From positions 1,550,001 through 1,614,000 of the forward strand of contig CAWAMV010000004.1 of the NCBI GenBank assembly GCA_963783195.1: 64,000 nt of DNA. Direction: 5' to 3'. Shown here in pieces: positions 36,340 to 44,709 of this stretch. How positions within the stretch are numbered: position 1 is the first letter of the stretch; each line of letters starts with the position of its first letter. The position numbers and the translations under genes were made by a program. The notes under the pieces are model-generated. The model did no database searches and had not been told where the DNA came from. It worked only from the letters and a program-made list of their open reading frames with translations. This DNA comes from Croceibacterium_B sp963783195 (GTDB lineage Bacteria; Pseudomonadota; Alphaproteobacteria; Sphingomonadales; Sphingomonadaceae).

Positions 36340-37686
36340 ATGACCACGACATTCAGCGAGGCGATCTCGCGCCAGCCGCTCAAGGTATTTTCCATCGTGA
36401 CCTTCGCGGTCTGCATGCTGGTCCTGGTGGCCGACGGCATGGACGCGCAGCTCCTCGGCATAGTCGCGCCGATCATCATCGACGAATTCGGCATCGACCG
36501 CGCATCGTTCGGCTGGGCGATGAGCTCCGCGCTCGTGGGCTTTGGCATCGGGTCCTGGGGCGGCGGCTGGCTCGGCGACGTGGTCGGGCGGCGCTGGTCG
36601 CTGGCCCTCGCCGCGCTCGTCTTTGCGCTGTCCACCGTCGCGTCGAGCACGGCCACCGGCGTGTGGGACATGGCGGCCTGGCGCCTGCTCAGCGGCCTCG
36701 GTTTCGGCTCCGCCTATGCCAATGCCATCGCCCTTGCCGGCGAATGGCTGCCCGACCGGTGGCGTTCCGTCGGGGTGACGACCCTTTCGGTCGGCACACC
36801 GGCGGGCGGGCTGGTCGTTGCCTCCCTCGCGCCGACCTTGCTCGATGCCTATGGCTGGCGCGGGACCTTCGTGGCCGTCGGCCTCGCGACGCTAGTCGTG
36901 GTGGTGCTGATCGTTGTCGCGCTGCGCGACAGCCCGTCGTTCCTGCTCGCCCGCGGCCGGCGCGAACAGGCCAATGCCGCGGCCCGAGTCGTATTGGCCG
37001 GGGAAATCGATCTCGCGCCCGAACGGCACATGACCGACACCGCGAGCGGGTCCATCGGCGTGCTCGATCCCAGCAACCGGCGGCTCAATCTCGGCGTCGG
37101 GATCGCGTTCGCCGCTGCAACGATGGTCGCTTACGGGATGCTCAACTGGGGCACGACCTTTCTCACGGCCAAGGGCTTTTCGCTCGATGCCGCATCCTAC
37201 ACGGTGGCAGTGGGCGGCATGACGTCGATGGTGGCCTCGATCCTCGTGGGAATCGTCATTCAGCGCCTGGGCTCGAAGCTGGTCATCGCCAGCCTCAGCG
37301 GGGGGCTGCTCGTGACCCTGCTGGTCTTCATCTTCGTGCTCGAGGGCATGTCAGGCGCGCCGACCGGTAGCCAGCAGGCGCTCGTCGTGGTGCTTTATGG
37401 GCTTTCCGCCGCGCTCTTCAGCGGAGCGATCGCCAGTTTCTATGCCTTGATGACTCACGCCTACCCGGCGTCGTGCCGCTCGGCCGGGATCGGCTTCGGC
37501 ATTTTCGTCGGGCGCGTGGGGGCCATCGCGGCCACAGGGTTGGGTGGTTGGCTGATCGACCTAGGCGAGGGTAGCCTTGTGCCCTTCTTCGGCGTCCTTT
37601 GCGTGGGTTCCGCGTTGATTTCGGCAGCCGCTTTCATCGTCGATCGCCCCATGCCCCGCGTCACGAGACCCTTGGCGGCCGCATAG
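36340..37686 (+). CDS. MFS transporter, aromatic acid/H+ symporter-like
   Basis: 448 residues with about twelve membrane helices, starting MTTTFSEAISRQPLKVF behind GAGAGGGAGAGG. The first helices carry LVADGMDAQLLGIVAPIIID and the loop GWLGDVVGRRWSL, matching the D-x-x-GRR signature and the D(G/M)xD helix of the AAHS/PcaK-type subfamily. It probably imports an organic (aromatic) acid that the upstream SDRs act upon. It is the third gene of the SDR-SDR-MFS set, with a 64-base gap from the second. Confidence 0.88.
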   Translation: MTTTFSEAISRQPLKVFSIVTFAVCMLVLVADGMDAQLLGIVAPIIIDEFGIDRASFGWAMSSALVGFGIGSWGGGWLGDVVGRRWSLALAALVFALSTVASSTATGVWDMAAWRLLSGLGFGSAYANAIALAGEWLPDRWRSVGVTTLSVGTPAGGLVVASLAPTLLDAYGWRGTFVAVGLATLVVVVLIVVALRDSPSFLLARGRREQANAAARVVLAGEIDLAPERHMTDTASGSIGVLDPSNRRLNLGVGIAFAAATMVAYGMLNWGTTFLTAKGFSLDAASYTVAVGGMTSMVASILVGIVIQRLGSKLVIASLSGGLLVTLLVFIFVLEGMSGAPTGSQQALVVVLYGLSAALFSGAIASFYALMTHAYPASCRSAGIGFGIFVGRVGAIAATGLGGWLIDLGEGSLVPFFGVLCVGSALISAAAFIVDRPMPRVTRPLAAA

Positions 37687-37798
37687 TCACGCGCATCGCG
37701 TTTGCCGCGTGGGCCCGGGCGCGGTGGAAATCGTCGGCTCCATCGGCTATGGTCGGCCGAACGCTCATCGATCGGTTCCTGCTCGGACAAAGGGGACC

Positions 37799-38584
37799 AT
37801 GGGGCCAGACTCTGCGGAATTCGGCCGCCTCGGGCAGGTCGTTGTTAACGCGCCCGGCGTGGTGGCCTTGCGCGCGGCCGTCATGGATGTCCTGTCTGCG
37901 ATGGGCATCGGGCGAGCCTGGTTCCTCGCCCCGCTCACCGGTGACAAGCGAGTTGGCCGCATTTTGACGAACATCGGCTTTTCGCCGGTGTGGGAACGGC
38001 ATTACCGCTCCTACCTGCACCTGCTCGATCCGCTGCCTGATATCGCGCTGCGCCAGACCGGCGCCTTCATCTGGCCCGACATCCTCACCACCGAGAAGGT
38101 CCGCGCCAAGCAGCGGCGCTATCTGAAGATCGTCGCCGGCTATGGCCTTGGTAGCGGCATCGGCACGGCGTGTTACGGCCCACACGGGCGCAGCGGCTTC
38201 CTGGGCGCGGAGTTGCCGAGTGACGGAGAAACGGGCGAAGTCATGCGGATGCGGTTCAACGCAATTGGGCAATTGTCCTTTCAGCGGTACTGCGCGATCG
38301 TGAAGCGGGACGACGAGATCCCCGCGCTGTCCAACCGCGAGCTCGAGGTCCTGCAGTGGATCGGGCTCGGCAAGAGCAACTCGGTCATCGCCGACTTGCT
38401 TGGCATCTCCTCGTCTTCGGTGGACGTATATGTGCGGCGGATCTTCTCGAAGCTGGGGGTGGCCGACCGGACGAGCGCTTCCATCAAGGCTTTCATGCTT
38501 GGCCTGATTGTCACGCAAGATAACCAGGACCTGATGCGACTGGCATCTACGGGTCAGCTGACGGCGTTTCGGCGAGATATGTAG
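37799..38584 (+). CDS. LuxR-type regulator with autoinducer-binding-like domain (solo)
   Basis: 261 residues, ATG preceded by AAGGGGA. Residues 15-170 resemble the autoinducer-binding fold (ERHYRSYLHLLDPLPDIALR, IWPDIL). Residues 190-250 are a complete LuxR HTH (ALSNRELEVLQWIGLGKSNS, VDVYVRRIFSKLGVADRTSA). No luxI synthase is in the window, so it is a solo and may bind exogenous homoserine lactones or a different ligand such as the MFS substrate. It sits 112 bases after the MFS gene on the same strand. Confidence 0.9.
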   Translation: MGPDSAEFGRLGQVVVNAPGVVALRAAVMDVLSAMGIGRAWFLAPLTGDKRVGRILTNIGFSPVWERHYRSYLHLLDPLPDIALRQTGAFIWPDILTTEKVRAKQRRYLKIVAGYGLGSGIGTACYGPHGRSGFLGAELPSDGETGEVMRMRFNAIGQLSFQRYCAIVKRDDEIPALSNRELEVLQWIGLGKSNSVIADLLGISSSSVDVYVRRIFSKLGVADRTSASIKAFMLGLIVTQDNQDLMRLASTGQLTAFRRDM

Positions 38585-38688
38585 GGCAATTACGCGACGC
38601 GCGGCAAATCGCTTGGTGGGCTAAAGAGCGCCGCAGGATGAAATCGCAGCCCTTCTGGGTCGCTTCTTGGAAGCCCGCGGTTATTCCT

Positions 38689-38716
38689 GGCGCCCCGGAT
38701 CCGAGCCCGGGGCGCC
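38689..38716. terminator. Strong GC hairpin between LuxR solo and gcrA
   Basis: GGCGCCCCGG (38689-38698) and CCGGGGCGCC (38707-38716) form a perfect 10-bp stem with an 8-base loop in the 232-base convergent gap between the LuxR solo and gcrA. It has no clear U-tract on either strand (TTACC follows on plus). It is well placed to end both transcripts but could be another structured element. No gene is seen in the gap. Confidence 0.5.
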
Positions 38717-38816
38717 TTACCCCAAGACTTGTCGCGTGCTGTCGGGCTGTGCCCTCCCTCACTTGCCCGGCGGCGCGCGACAAGTTCTTTCCCCAAGGCG
38801 GATCAGGACGCGCGCC

Positions 38817-39491
38817 TCAGCGGACGCGCGGCCCTCCGAATGGCAGGGGTGGCGGGGGACGGCGCGCGCCGCGCGGCAGCTGTGCCTGGTAGGCCCGACC
38901 GCAATGTTCGACGCAATATGGGAACCCGGGGTTCACCTTCTCACCGCAGAAATGAAAGTCAGCCTCGCCCGGATGGCCCATCGGCCAGCGGCAGACGCGG
39001 TCGTTCAGGTCGAGCAGGCTCGTCTTGTCGGCGATTTCGGGGCTCGGCTTGGCCGGCACGAGTCGGCGCGGGGGCGCAGGCGGGATCGGAGCCTGCTGGT
39101 CGCCCGGGCCCTGCCGCAGGAAGCCGCCGGGACCGACGGAGACGATCTTGGGCAGACCGGGCGTGGGGTTTGGCAACGGCTGGCTCGGAACGCTGCCCGA
39201 AGGCGCAGGAGCTGCGGCGGGGCGAGGGGCAGCCATTTGCGGCTGGCGAGGAGCCGGCGTCTTGGGCTTGGCCTTCGGCGCTGCCTTGGCTGGGGCTTCG
39301 GAAGCCTTGGCGTCTTCCTTGTCGTCATTCGGCTTGACCGGCGAAGGGCGCGACTTGAGACCCAGCCGGTGGGCCTTGCCGATCACCGCGTTGCGCGACA
39401 CACCGCCCAGTTCGTCGGCGATCTGGCTTGCGGTAGCGCCGCCCTCCCACATCTTGGTCAGCGTTGCGATACGTTCGTCGGTCCAGCTCAT
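38817..39491 (-). CDS. gcrA: Cell-cycle regulator GcrA
   Basis: 224 residues. The N-terminal DNA-binding domain MSWTDERIATLTKMWEGG followed by SASQI-like ATASQIADELGG and SRNAVIGKAHRLGL is diagnostic for GcrA. A long Pro/Ala/Lys linker and the C-terminal Cys-containing sigma-interaction domain (VCRWPMGHPGEADFHFCGE, GFPYCVEHCGRAYQ) follow. GcrA binds sigma-70 and CcrM-methylated promoters and drives S-phase genes in alphaproteobacteria. Complete and monocistronic; a divergent ABC permease gene starts 82 bases away. Confidence 0.96.
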   Translation of the reverse strand: MSWTDERIATLTKMWEGGATASQIADELGGVSRNAVIGKAHRLGLKSRPSPVKPNDDKEDAKASEAPAKAAPKAKPKTPAPRQPQMAAPRPAAAPAPSGSVPSQPLPNPTPGLPKIVSVGPGGFLRQGPGDQQAPIPPAPPRRLVPAKPSPEIADKTSLLDLNDRVCRWPMGHPGEADFHFCGEKVNPGFPYCVEHCGRAYQAQLPRGARRPPPPLPFGGPRVR

Positions 39492-39573
39492 CGGGTCCGT
39501 AATACCTTCATAATTGCGGGGCGGCCCCGCACCGGGCTTGCCAGCGGGAGGACGGGCCGATAACCGGCCCGAA

Positions 39574-40440
39574 ATGGCCGATCAAGCCCAACCCTTTCCG
39601 ACAGTCGAGATGCCGCGGCGCGAATTTCCGCCAAAGGGACAGCCGCAAATCCACGGCGTGAACCGGATCGGGCTGTGGTCCCTCTATATGAAGGAGGTGC
39701 GGCGGTTTCTCAAGGTCCACACTCAGACGATTTGGGCTCCGGCCGTCACGACCCTGCTGTTTCTGGTCATCTTCACGGTCGCGATGGGCCGTGGTGACCG
39801 CCAGGTGCTCGGTGTGCCCTTCGCCACGTTTGTCGCGCCAGGCCTCATCATGATGGGCATGATGCAGAATTCCTTCGCCAATTCCAGTTTCAGCCTGCTG
39901 GCCGGAAAGATCCAGGGTACGATCATCGACTTGCTTATGCCGCCGCTGAGCAACGCCGAGCTGATGGCCGGCATCGTCGCCGCGGCGATCACCCGCGCCT
40001 TTCTGGTTGGGGGCGCGTTGTGGTTGGCGATGGCGCTGTGGCCGGGGGTGGAAGTCACGCCCGTGCACCCGTGGGCGCTCCTGTGGTTCGGATTCAACGG
40101 GGCGTGTTTCCTTGCGCTTCTGGGACTGGTGACGAGTCTTTGGGCCGAGAAGTTCGACCACGCCGCCGCTGTGTCCAACTTCATCGTCGCCCCGCTCTCG
40201 CTTCTGTCGGGCACGTTCTATGTGATCAGCAACCTTTCCCCGGCGTTCCAGACGATCAGCCGGTTGAATCCCTTCTTTTACATGATCAGCGGATTCCGCT
40301 TCGGCTTCCTTGGCCAGAGCGACATCGGCAATACCAACCATGCGGTTATCGGCGCGGCGCTGGGCGTCGGCCTGCTCAACTTGGTGTTCGGGATCGCAAT
40401 CTACCGCCTGCTCAAGACGGGATGGAAGCTGAAAAGCTGA
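39574..40440 (+). CDS. ABC-2 type transporter permease
   Basis: 288 residues from the ATG at 39574. Six membrane helices, with the ABC-2 pattern: an amphipathic LWSLYMKEVRRFLKVHTQTI before helix 1, FATFVAPGLIMMGMMQNSFA, and LSLLSGTFYVISNLSPAFQT with the family's late consensus. Such permeases export polysaccharides, lipids or drugs with a separate ATPase. No ATPase gene is adjacent, so the partner is unlinked or outside the window. It converges with hspQ nine bases downstream. Confidence 0.9.
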   Translation: MADQAQPFPTVEMPRREFPPKGQPQIHGVNRIGLWSLYMKEVRRFLKVHTQTIWAPAVTTLLFLVIFTVAMGRGDRQVLGVPFATFVAPGLIMMGMMQNSFANSSFSLLAGKIQGTIIDLLMPPLSNAELMAGIVAAAITRAFLVGGALWLAMALWPGVEVTPVHPWALLWFGFNGACFLALLGLVTSLWAEKFDHAAAVSNFIVAPLSLLSGTFYVISNLSPAFQTISRLNPFFYMISGFRFGFLGQSDIGNTNHAVIGAALGVGLLNLVFGIAIYRLLKTGWKLKS

Positions 40441-40449
40441 GTTCGCGGC

Positions 40450-40830
40450 CTAGTGGCGGAGGCGGCGGCGCAGCCGGTAACGCCCATCGGCGAAAGCGTC
40501 AAACAGCTCCCGGACGCTGGGATGCTCGACAGGTCCGCCGTCACTGTCATCCATCAAGTTCTGCTGGCTGACATAGGCGACGTAGGAGCTTTCCTCGTTT
40601 TCGGCGAGGAGATGATAGAAAGGCTGGTCGCGGCGGGGGCGCATGTCCTGCGGGATAGCCTCGTACCATTCTTCGCTGTTGGCAAAGACCGGATCGACGT
40701 CGAACACCACGCCGCGAAAGTCGAACATGCGATGTTTGACGACATCGCCGATGCCGAACCGGGCTTGGGCATGACGCGGCATTTCGATGCGGCGACCTGC
40801 CTGCGGAGAATAGAACGTCGAGCGGTCCAT
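40450..40830 (-). CDS. hspQ: Heat shock protein HspQ
   Basis: 126 residues; an internal Met at codon 17 (MPRHAQARFGIGDVV) aligns better with the start of shorter family members, so the first 16 residues are uncertain. Conserved core: RFGIGDVVKHRMFDFRGVVF, DPVFANSEEWYEAIP, QPFYHLLAENEESSYVAYVS. HspQ is a small hemimethylated-DNA-binding/heat-shock protein that in enterobacteria acts as a Lon specificity factor. Alphaproteobacterial forms share the fold. Confidence 0.9.
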   Translation of the reverse strand: MDRSTFYSPQAGRRIEMPRHAQARFGIGDVVKHRMFDFRGVVFDVDPVFANSEEWYEAIPQDMRPRRDQPFYHLLAENEESSYVAYVSQQNLMDDSDGGPVEHPSVRELFDAFADGRYRLRRRLRH

Positions 40831-40996
40831 GAAGGCAAATATAGAATGTTGCGGATGCGAAACAAGCTATGGGTCGCAAACCATGCCCGGTTAATTGCAC
40901 GCGCCGGCAAGCAGGGGGTTGGCAATCCGAAAGGCTTCCGCTAACCGCCCGCCTTCCGGCCAGCCAGGTGCCTTCGGGCACCGCCAGCGCCCTCGC

Positions 40997-41086
40997 GGAG
41001 AGGTGGCAGAGAGGTCGAATGCGCCGCACTCGAAATGCGGTTTACGGGCAACCGTAACGTGGGTTCGAATCCCACCCTCTCCGCCA
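40997..41086 (+). tRNA. tRNA-Ser(CGA)
   Basis: The acceptor stem GGAGAGG pairs with CCTCTCC. The anticodon arm is CCGCA-CTCGAAA-TGCGG with anticodon CGA, a class II variable arm (TTTACGGGCAACCGTAA) and a T-arm GTGGGTTCGAATCCCAC follow. The encoded end GCCA is included. It reads UCG codons. Its 3' end is the insertion site of the mobile element downstream, and its last 14 bases are duplicated at 45432. Confidence 0.97.
41073..41086 (+). repeat. attL: 14-bp direct repeat within tRNA-Ser(CGA)
   Basis: CACCCTCTCCGCCA, the end of the T-arm, acceptor strand and CCA of the tRNA. It is repeated exactly at 45432-45445, where no tRNA is present. This is the standard trace of site-specific integration into a tRNA 3' end. 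Confidence 0.88.
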
Positions 41087-41201
41087 AGCGGCTATTTCCA
41101 GTCGTTCCAGCCAATCCCAAGACACCGACTAAAGTAGCGGAAATTAGCCGTTTCTACGTTCCCCGATGTTTCTTGCCGTTCCCTACCAGCCGCGCTACGG
41201 T

Positions 41202-41220
41202 GTGGGAGAAAATGTGGGAG
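41202..41220 (+). repeat. Left copy of a 19-base subterminal repeat
   Basis: GTGGGAGAAAATGTGGGAG, containing two GTGGGAG heptamers 12 bases apart. A near-identical copy (17 of 19 bases) lies at 45349-45367 near the other end in the same orientation. This is consistent with integrase arm-type or excisionase binding sites. It is located just before the integrase start codon. Confidence 0.55.
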
Positions 41221-41228
41221 CATCGGAA

Positions 41229-42416
41229 ATGGGCACTCTGACGGCAACTGAGGTCAAGGCGAAAACCCAGCCGGGCCGGTATGGCGACGGTGACGGGCTT
41301 TTCCTGCTGGTCGGCAAGGGCGGCGCGAAAAGCTGGATGGTCCGAGTCCAAAAGGACGGACGGCGGCGCGACATAGGCTTGGGCAGCGCGAGCAAGGTTC
41401 CGTTGAAGCTGGCGCGCGAACGGGCTGGCCAAGTGCGCGAGCAAATCGAGGCGGGAATCGATCCCGTTGCCGAGCGGCGCAAGGCGGCTGGCATTCCGAC
41501 ATTCCGCGAAGCGGCCAAGCTGGTCCATGCCGAGCACAAGGGCGGCTGGAAAAACGACAAGCACAAGGCGCAATGGCTCTCGACGCTCGAAAGCTACGCC
41601 TTCCCCGCGTTCGGGGATCGATCGGTTGCCCAAGTCGAGACGGCAGACGTGCGCGATGCACTGGCGGCAATCTGGCTCACAAAACCTGAAACCGCGCGCC
41701 GCCTTCGCCAACGTATTCGCACGGTGATCGATTGGGCAGTCGCCAAGGGCTACCGCAATGCCTCGCTGGCAATGCCGGTGATCGACAAGGCCCTACCCAA
41801 GCAACGCGCCAAGGTCCACCACCATGAGGCGCTGCCCTATGCCGAGCTTCCCGAATTTATGGGAAAGTTACGGGAAAGCGAGAGCATGGGACGGCTGGCG
41901 CTGGAAGCGTCATTCTCACGGCGGCAAGGTCGGGCGAGGTCCGCTTGGCAACATGGGGCGAACTGGACTTGGAAGCCGCCACCTGGACCATTCCTGCCGA
42001 ACGCATGAAGGCGGGGCGCGAGCACGTTGTCCCGCTCTCCAAGCCAGCCGTGGCGCTATTCGAGCGCATGAAAGAGCATCGGCGCGGGGTACTGGCGACG
42101 ATGCTTGGTTTTCCCCGGCACGAAGCGCGGCAAGCCGCTCAGCGACATGACGCTGACAAAGGCCATGCGCGACATGGGCCGCGAGGAAACGCCGCACGGC
42201 TTCCGCTCCACCTTTCGCGACTGGGTTGCCGAGCAGACGACTTGGCCAGCCGAGTTGGCAGAGGCGGCGCTGGCGCACGTTGTCAGCGACAAGACGGTCG
42301 CTGCCTATCAGCGAGGCACGATGCTGGAGAAGCGGCGGGCGATGATGGCGGCATGGTCCGGCTTCGCGGCGGGCTCGGATAGCGGCAACGTCGTGAGCCT
42401 CGTTCAGGCCGGTTGA
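41229..42416 (+). pseudogene. int: P4-type tyrosine integrase, disrupted by two frameshifts
   Basis: From the ATG at 41229 the sequence reads as a P4/CP4-57-like integrase: N-terminal DUF4102 arm domain (LTATEVKAKTQPGRYGDGDG, GLFLLV, GAKSWMVR), then the core-binding domain. Near 41910 the frame changes (a base appears lost; the next frame reads ILTAARSGEVRLATWGELDL). Near 42103 it changes back (LVFPGTKRGKPLSDMTLTKA, then the catalytic region TPHGFRSTFRDW, HVVSDKTVAAYQRG). Catalytic Arg, His-x-x-Arg and Tyr are therefore spread over different frames, and the main frame stops at 42008. It is non-functional unless the shifts are sequencing errors. Confidence 0.85.
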
Positions 42417-42609
42417 AAGCCTGTCTAAAAATTCGGCTTGCACCCGATGCGGCGGCGAGTCGCGGCCAATCCACGTTATCCACATCCTCAAGACGCGCCT
42501 CAGCCTTGCCGTGTATCCCGCGATTTGCCACGGTTATGGCGTTCCCTCGCATTCCCGCGAGCGGCAACGCGGCCCGACGCATTCGGGGAAAGATATTTGG
42601 AAACATTAA

Positions 42610-42801
42610 ATGGAAACAAGACGGCTAATGACAGTGGCGGAATTTTGCGACCGCTATTCGATTGGAAGGACCTCGCTTTACCGCGAAGTGAACGCGGGGC
42701 GCTTGAAGCTCCGCAAGTTCGGGACGGCAACGCGCATTGCCTTGGCCGATGCTGAGGCGTGGGCGGCGAGCCTGCCGGAATACCGGGGGGAAGCCGCATG
42801 A
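42610..42801 (+). CDS. AlpA/excisionase-type HTH protein
   Basis: 63 residues, METRRLMTVAEFCDRYSIGR then TSLYREVNAGRLKLRKFGTA: a MerR-like winged helix as found in AlpA regulators and excisionases, where the wing carries the RKFG turn and AEAW ends the domain. In such elements these proteins direct excision or switch on integrase expression. The gene's stop overlaps the start of the PC4-like gene by four bases, so the two are co-translated. The 193 bases between the integrase remnant and this gene contain no other gene. Confidence 0.85.
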   Translation: METRRLMTVAEFCDRYSIGRTSLYREVNAGRLKLRKFGTATRIALADAEAWAASLPEYRGEAA

Positions 42802-43262
42802 GAGAGGCAGCAAAGAAAAGGCCCCCGGTCGCGGCAACGACCGAAGGCCAGCCGAAAACCTTGGAAGCAAACGGCCCACTGTCTCTCGCGCAATCGCATT
42901 CCACTTGCAAGCGCGGAAACCGCGAAGGGAGGTCGGACCTCGCTGGACTCGGACTTCGTATTGTCGGACCGGTCGCTGATAATACAGCGACAGAACAGCC
43001 GGGCAGTGAGCCTGAAACTCTCCCCGGTTTTGTGGGGCAGCCAGTTTGGGAGCTGGCCAAGCATGACGGGCGGCTGGTTGCCGGTGAACGCGAGTTCAAG
43101 GGCACCCGCTTCTTCGAGTTGCGGCTCTGGGGCGGCGAAGATGGCACCCAGCCGACGAAAAAGGGCGTAACGCTACCTCCCGGCGAGGTTGAGAGCCTCG
43201 CACGGGCGCTGACCGCCTACGCGGCGCAAAACGCGCTGAGCGGGGCTGAGAACGGCAACTAG
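42798..43262 (+). CDS. Element-encoded protein with PC4/YdbC-like ssDNA-binding domain
   Basis: 154 residues; the ATG overlaps the AlpA stop. The N-terminal ~75 residues are polar and low in conserved features. The C-terminal ~60 (VWELAKHDGRLVAGEREFKG, FFELRLWGGEDGTQPTKKGV, TLPPGEVESLARAL) match the pattern of transcriptional-coactivator PC4-like domains: four strands, the P-T-K-K-G turn, then a helix. PC4-like proteins bind single-stranded DNA as dimers. Beside an HUH-type protein, a role in protecting or handling ssDNA is plausible. The domain is assigned by eye from its consensus. Confidence 0.7.
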   Translation: MREAAKKRPPVAATTEGQPKTLEANGPLSLAQSHSTCKRGNREGRSDLAGLGLRIVGPVADNTATEQPGSEPETLPGFVGQPVWELAKHDGRLVAGEREFKGTRFFELRLWGGEDGTQPTKKGVTLPPGEVESLARALTAYAAQNALSGAENGN

Positions 43263-43332
43263 GGCCAAGCGGGGCACACCGATCTGGCCGGTCGGTGTGC
43301 CCCAATTCTTTCCAACTTGAAACTGGACCGCG

Positions 43333-44052
43333 ATGGGCAGGAATCGAAAGCCCCGCGCCAAGCGCGCCCGTTTAATAACGGCAGAAAACCGCCAATCAGG
43401 CGAAACTGGCACGGGCGTTGCTAACTATAGAGATACTACAAGTTGCGAACGAACCTGCGGCTGGGGCGGTGCTCGAAACCGGGCGGACCGGGTAAGCGAC
43501 TGCCTCAGCGATAAGGATGTTGCCAAGCTGATTGCAGCGGCGGACTTCGCCTTGGCGACGGATCGCGTGTTTCAGCGCCACTGGACGGTGCACTATGGCA
43601 AGGCAGGAATCGGCCCAGCCCAAGGCGCTCGGTTCGTGCGGCACCTGTTAAAACAGGTTGGACAACAGGCGCAGCGCGAAGGCGGGGCGCTGACAGCAAT
43701 CTGGGTGCGCGAGTGCGCGAGCGACAAAGGCGAGCATGTCCATATCCTGATGCACCTGCCAGCCGCGATGCGCCTGCATGGCCGCACCCGGCGCTGGATC
43801 GAGAACGCAGGCGGCACATGGCAACCTGGAGTCAGCAAGGTGACGCTCGTTGCCGGACGGCTCAATAAAATAGGGGCAAATAATAGCCCCGTGTGGGTCG
43901 AGAATGCCGCGAACGTGGTGGATTATCTCTTGAAAGCCGCGAGCGAGGAAACCGGCGACAGGCTTGGATTGCAGCGGGCCGGGCGAGGCGGACGGATCAC
44001 CGGCAAACGGTGCGGAGCGACGCAGAACATCGATAAGGGGGCCAGGGGGTAG
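43333..44052 (+). CDS. HUH-type putative rolling-circle Rep / nickase
   Basis: 239 residues with a basic N-terminus. The core shows the HUH order: a hydrophobic strand ALTAIWVREC, then GEHVHILMHLP with His135-x-His137 as metal ligands, then VVDYLLKAAS with Tyr198 and Lys201 as the YxxK nucleophile motif. One catalytic Tyr suggests a Rep-like nicking-joining enzyme rather than a conjugative relaxase. Such enzymes start rolling-circle replication or transposition by nicking one strand. The sequence between the two motifs is compatible with the family but was not aligned. A C-terminal Gly/Arg tail follows. Confidence 0.7.
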   Translation: MGRNRKPRAKRARLITAENRQSGETGTGVANYRDTTSCERTCGWGGARNRADRVSDCLSDKDVAKLIAAADFALATDRVFQRHWTVHYGKAGIGPAQGARFVRHLLKQVGQQAQREGGALTAIWVRECASDKGEHVHILMHLPAAMRLHGRTRRWIENAGGTWQPGVSKVTLVAGRLNKIGANNSPVWVENAANVVDYLLKAASEETGDRLGLQRAGRGGRITGKRCGATQNIDKGARG

Positions 44053-44336
44053 CCGAAAGGCAGAGGCCTTCAGTTCGGACGGCGGGGCAACCGTGCGGTG
44101 CAAGCGCTATTCCAGTTTTTCGCCCGCGCGCGTGCGAGGGTCTAAACTTTGGGATCGTCAGCTTTCGGGTAATTTGCGGCCCAGCTCGAATGTCCGACTT
44201 TGGGGTGGAAAGCGGCTCGTCCGCTTCAAGCCGACGGCTCAAGCGATTTGCTTGCCTCGATTGCAGTATCGCGCGGCGCGAGGAGAAGAGGGCACGAGCA
44301 GTGCCATTCCTACAATGATCGCCATAGCCGCTACAT

Positions 44337-44639
44337 CTATGAACTCTGAGACCCGATCCCCGCCACTCGCAAAACCTGCCAAACGACGACGAACGGAAGA
44401 AGGTGGGCAAGATATGCCAGCTTGAATCGCCAATAGAAGCTCCAGACGCTGGAAATTCGCGCGGGATCGACGCATCTGTCTAGCCAGCGGAAGTAAACGC
44501 CCATGTCCAGCTCACCTTTCAGCGCAGAAGTCTGCGCAGCTTGTTCACACCGATCGCATGACCGCAATGGGGTCGTTAGCAGACAGGCGGCTTTTTTGCA
44601 GAGAGCTTCGCCGGTCACAGTCTGTTCCTCCACGTCCAT
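44337..44639 (-). CDS. Doubtful ORF with hydrophobic C-terminus
   Basis: A 100-codon minus-strand frame within the 657-base stretch (44053-44709) that otherwise lacks genes. Its second half (VWSFYWRFKLAYLAHLLPFV, then VVWQVLRVAGIGS) is hydrophobic. An overlapping frame downstream continues with another hydrophobic run (DVAAMAIIVGMALLV). Together these could be a decayed small membrane protein. No ribosome-binding site stands out. Base composition here is lower in GC than in the surrounding genes. Confidence 0.25.
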   Translation of the reverse strand: MDVEEQTVTGEALCKKAACLLTTPLRSCDRCEQAAQTSALKGELDMGVYFRWLDRCVDPARISSVWSFYWRFKLAYLAHLLPFVVVWQVLRVAGIGSQSS

Positions 44640-44709
44640 CTGTGGAAATTGCCTGATGATTTAGGAAAATCTCTGGCGCTGTGACTCTCCGCGCGGGCAG
44701 GCAAACGGC

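Noticed and set aside
41166..41228. Earlier start for the integrase at 41166
   Set aside because: The extra residues cover the subterminal repeat and do not match the integrase N-terminus; MGTLTATEVK at 41229 fits the family.
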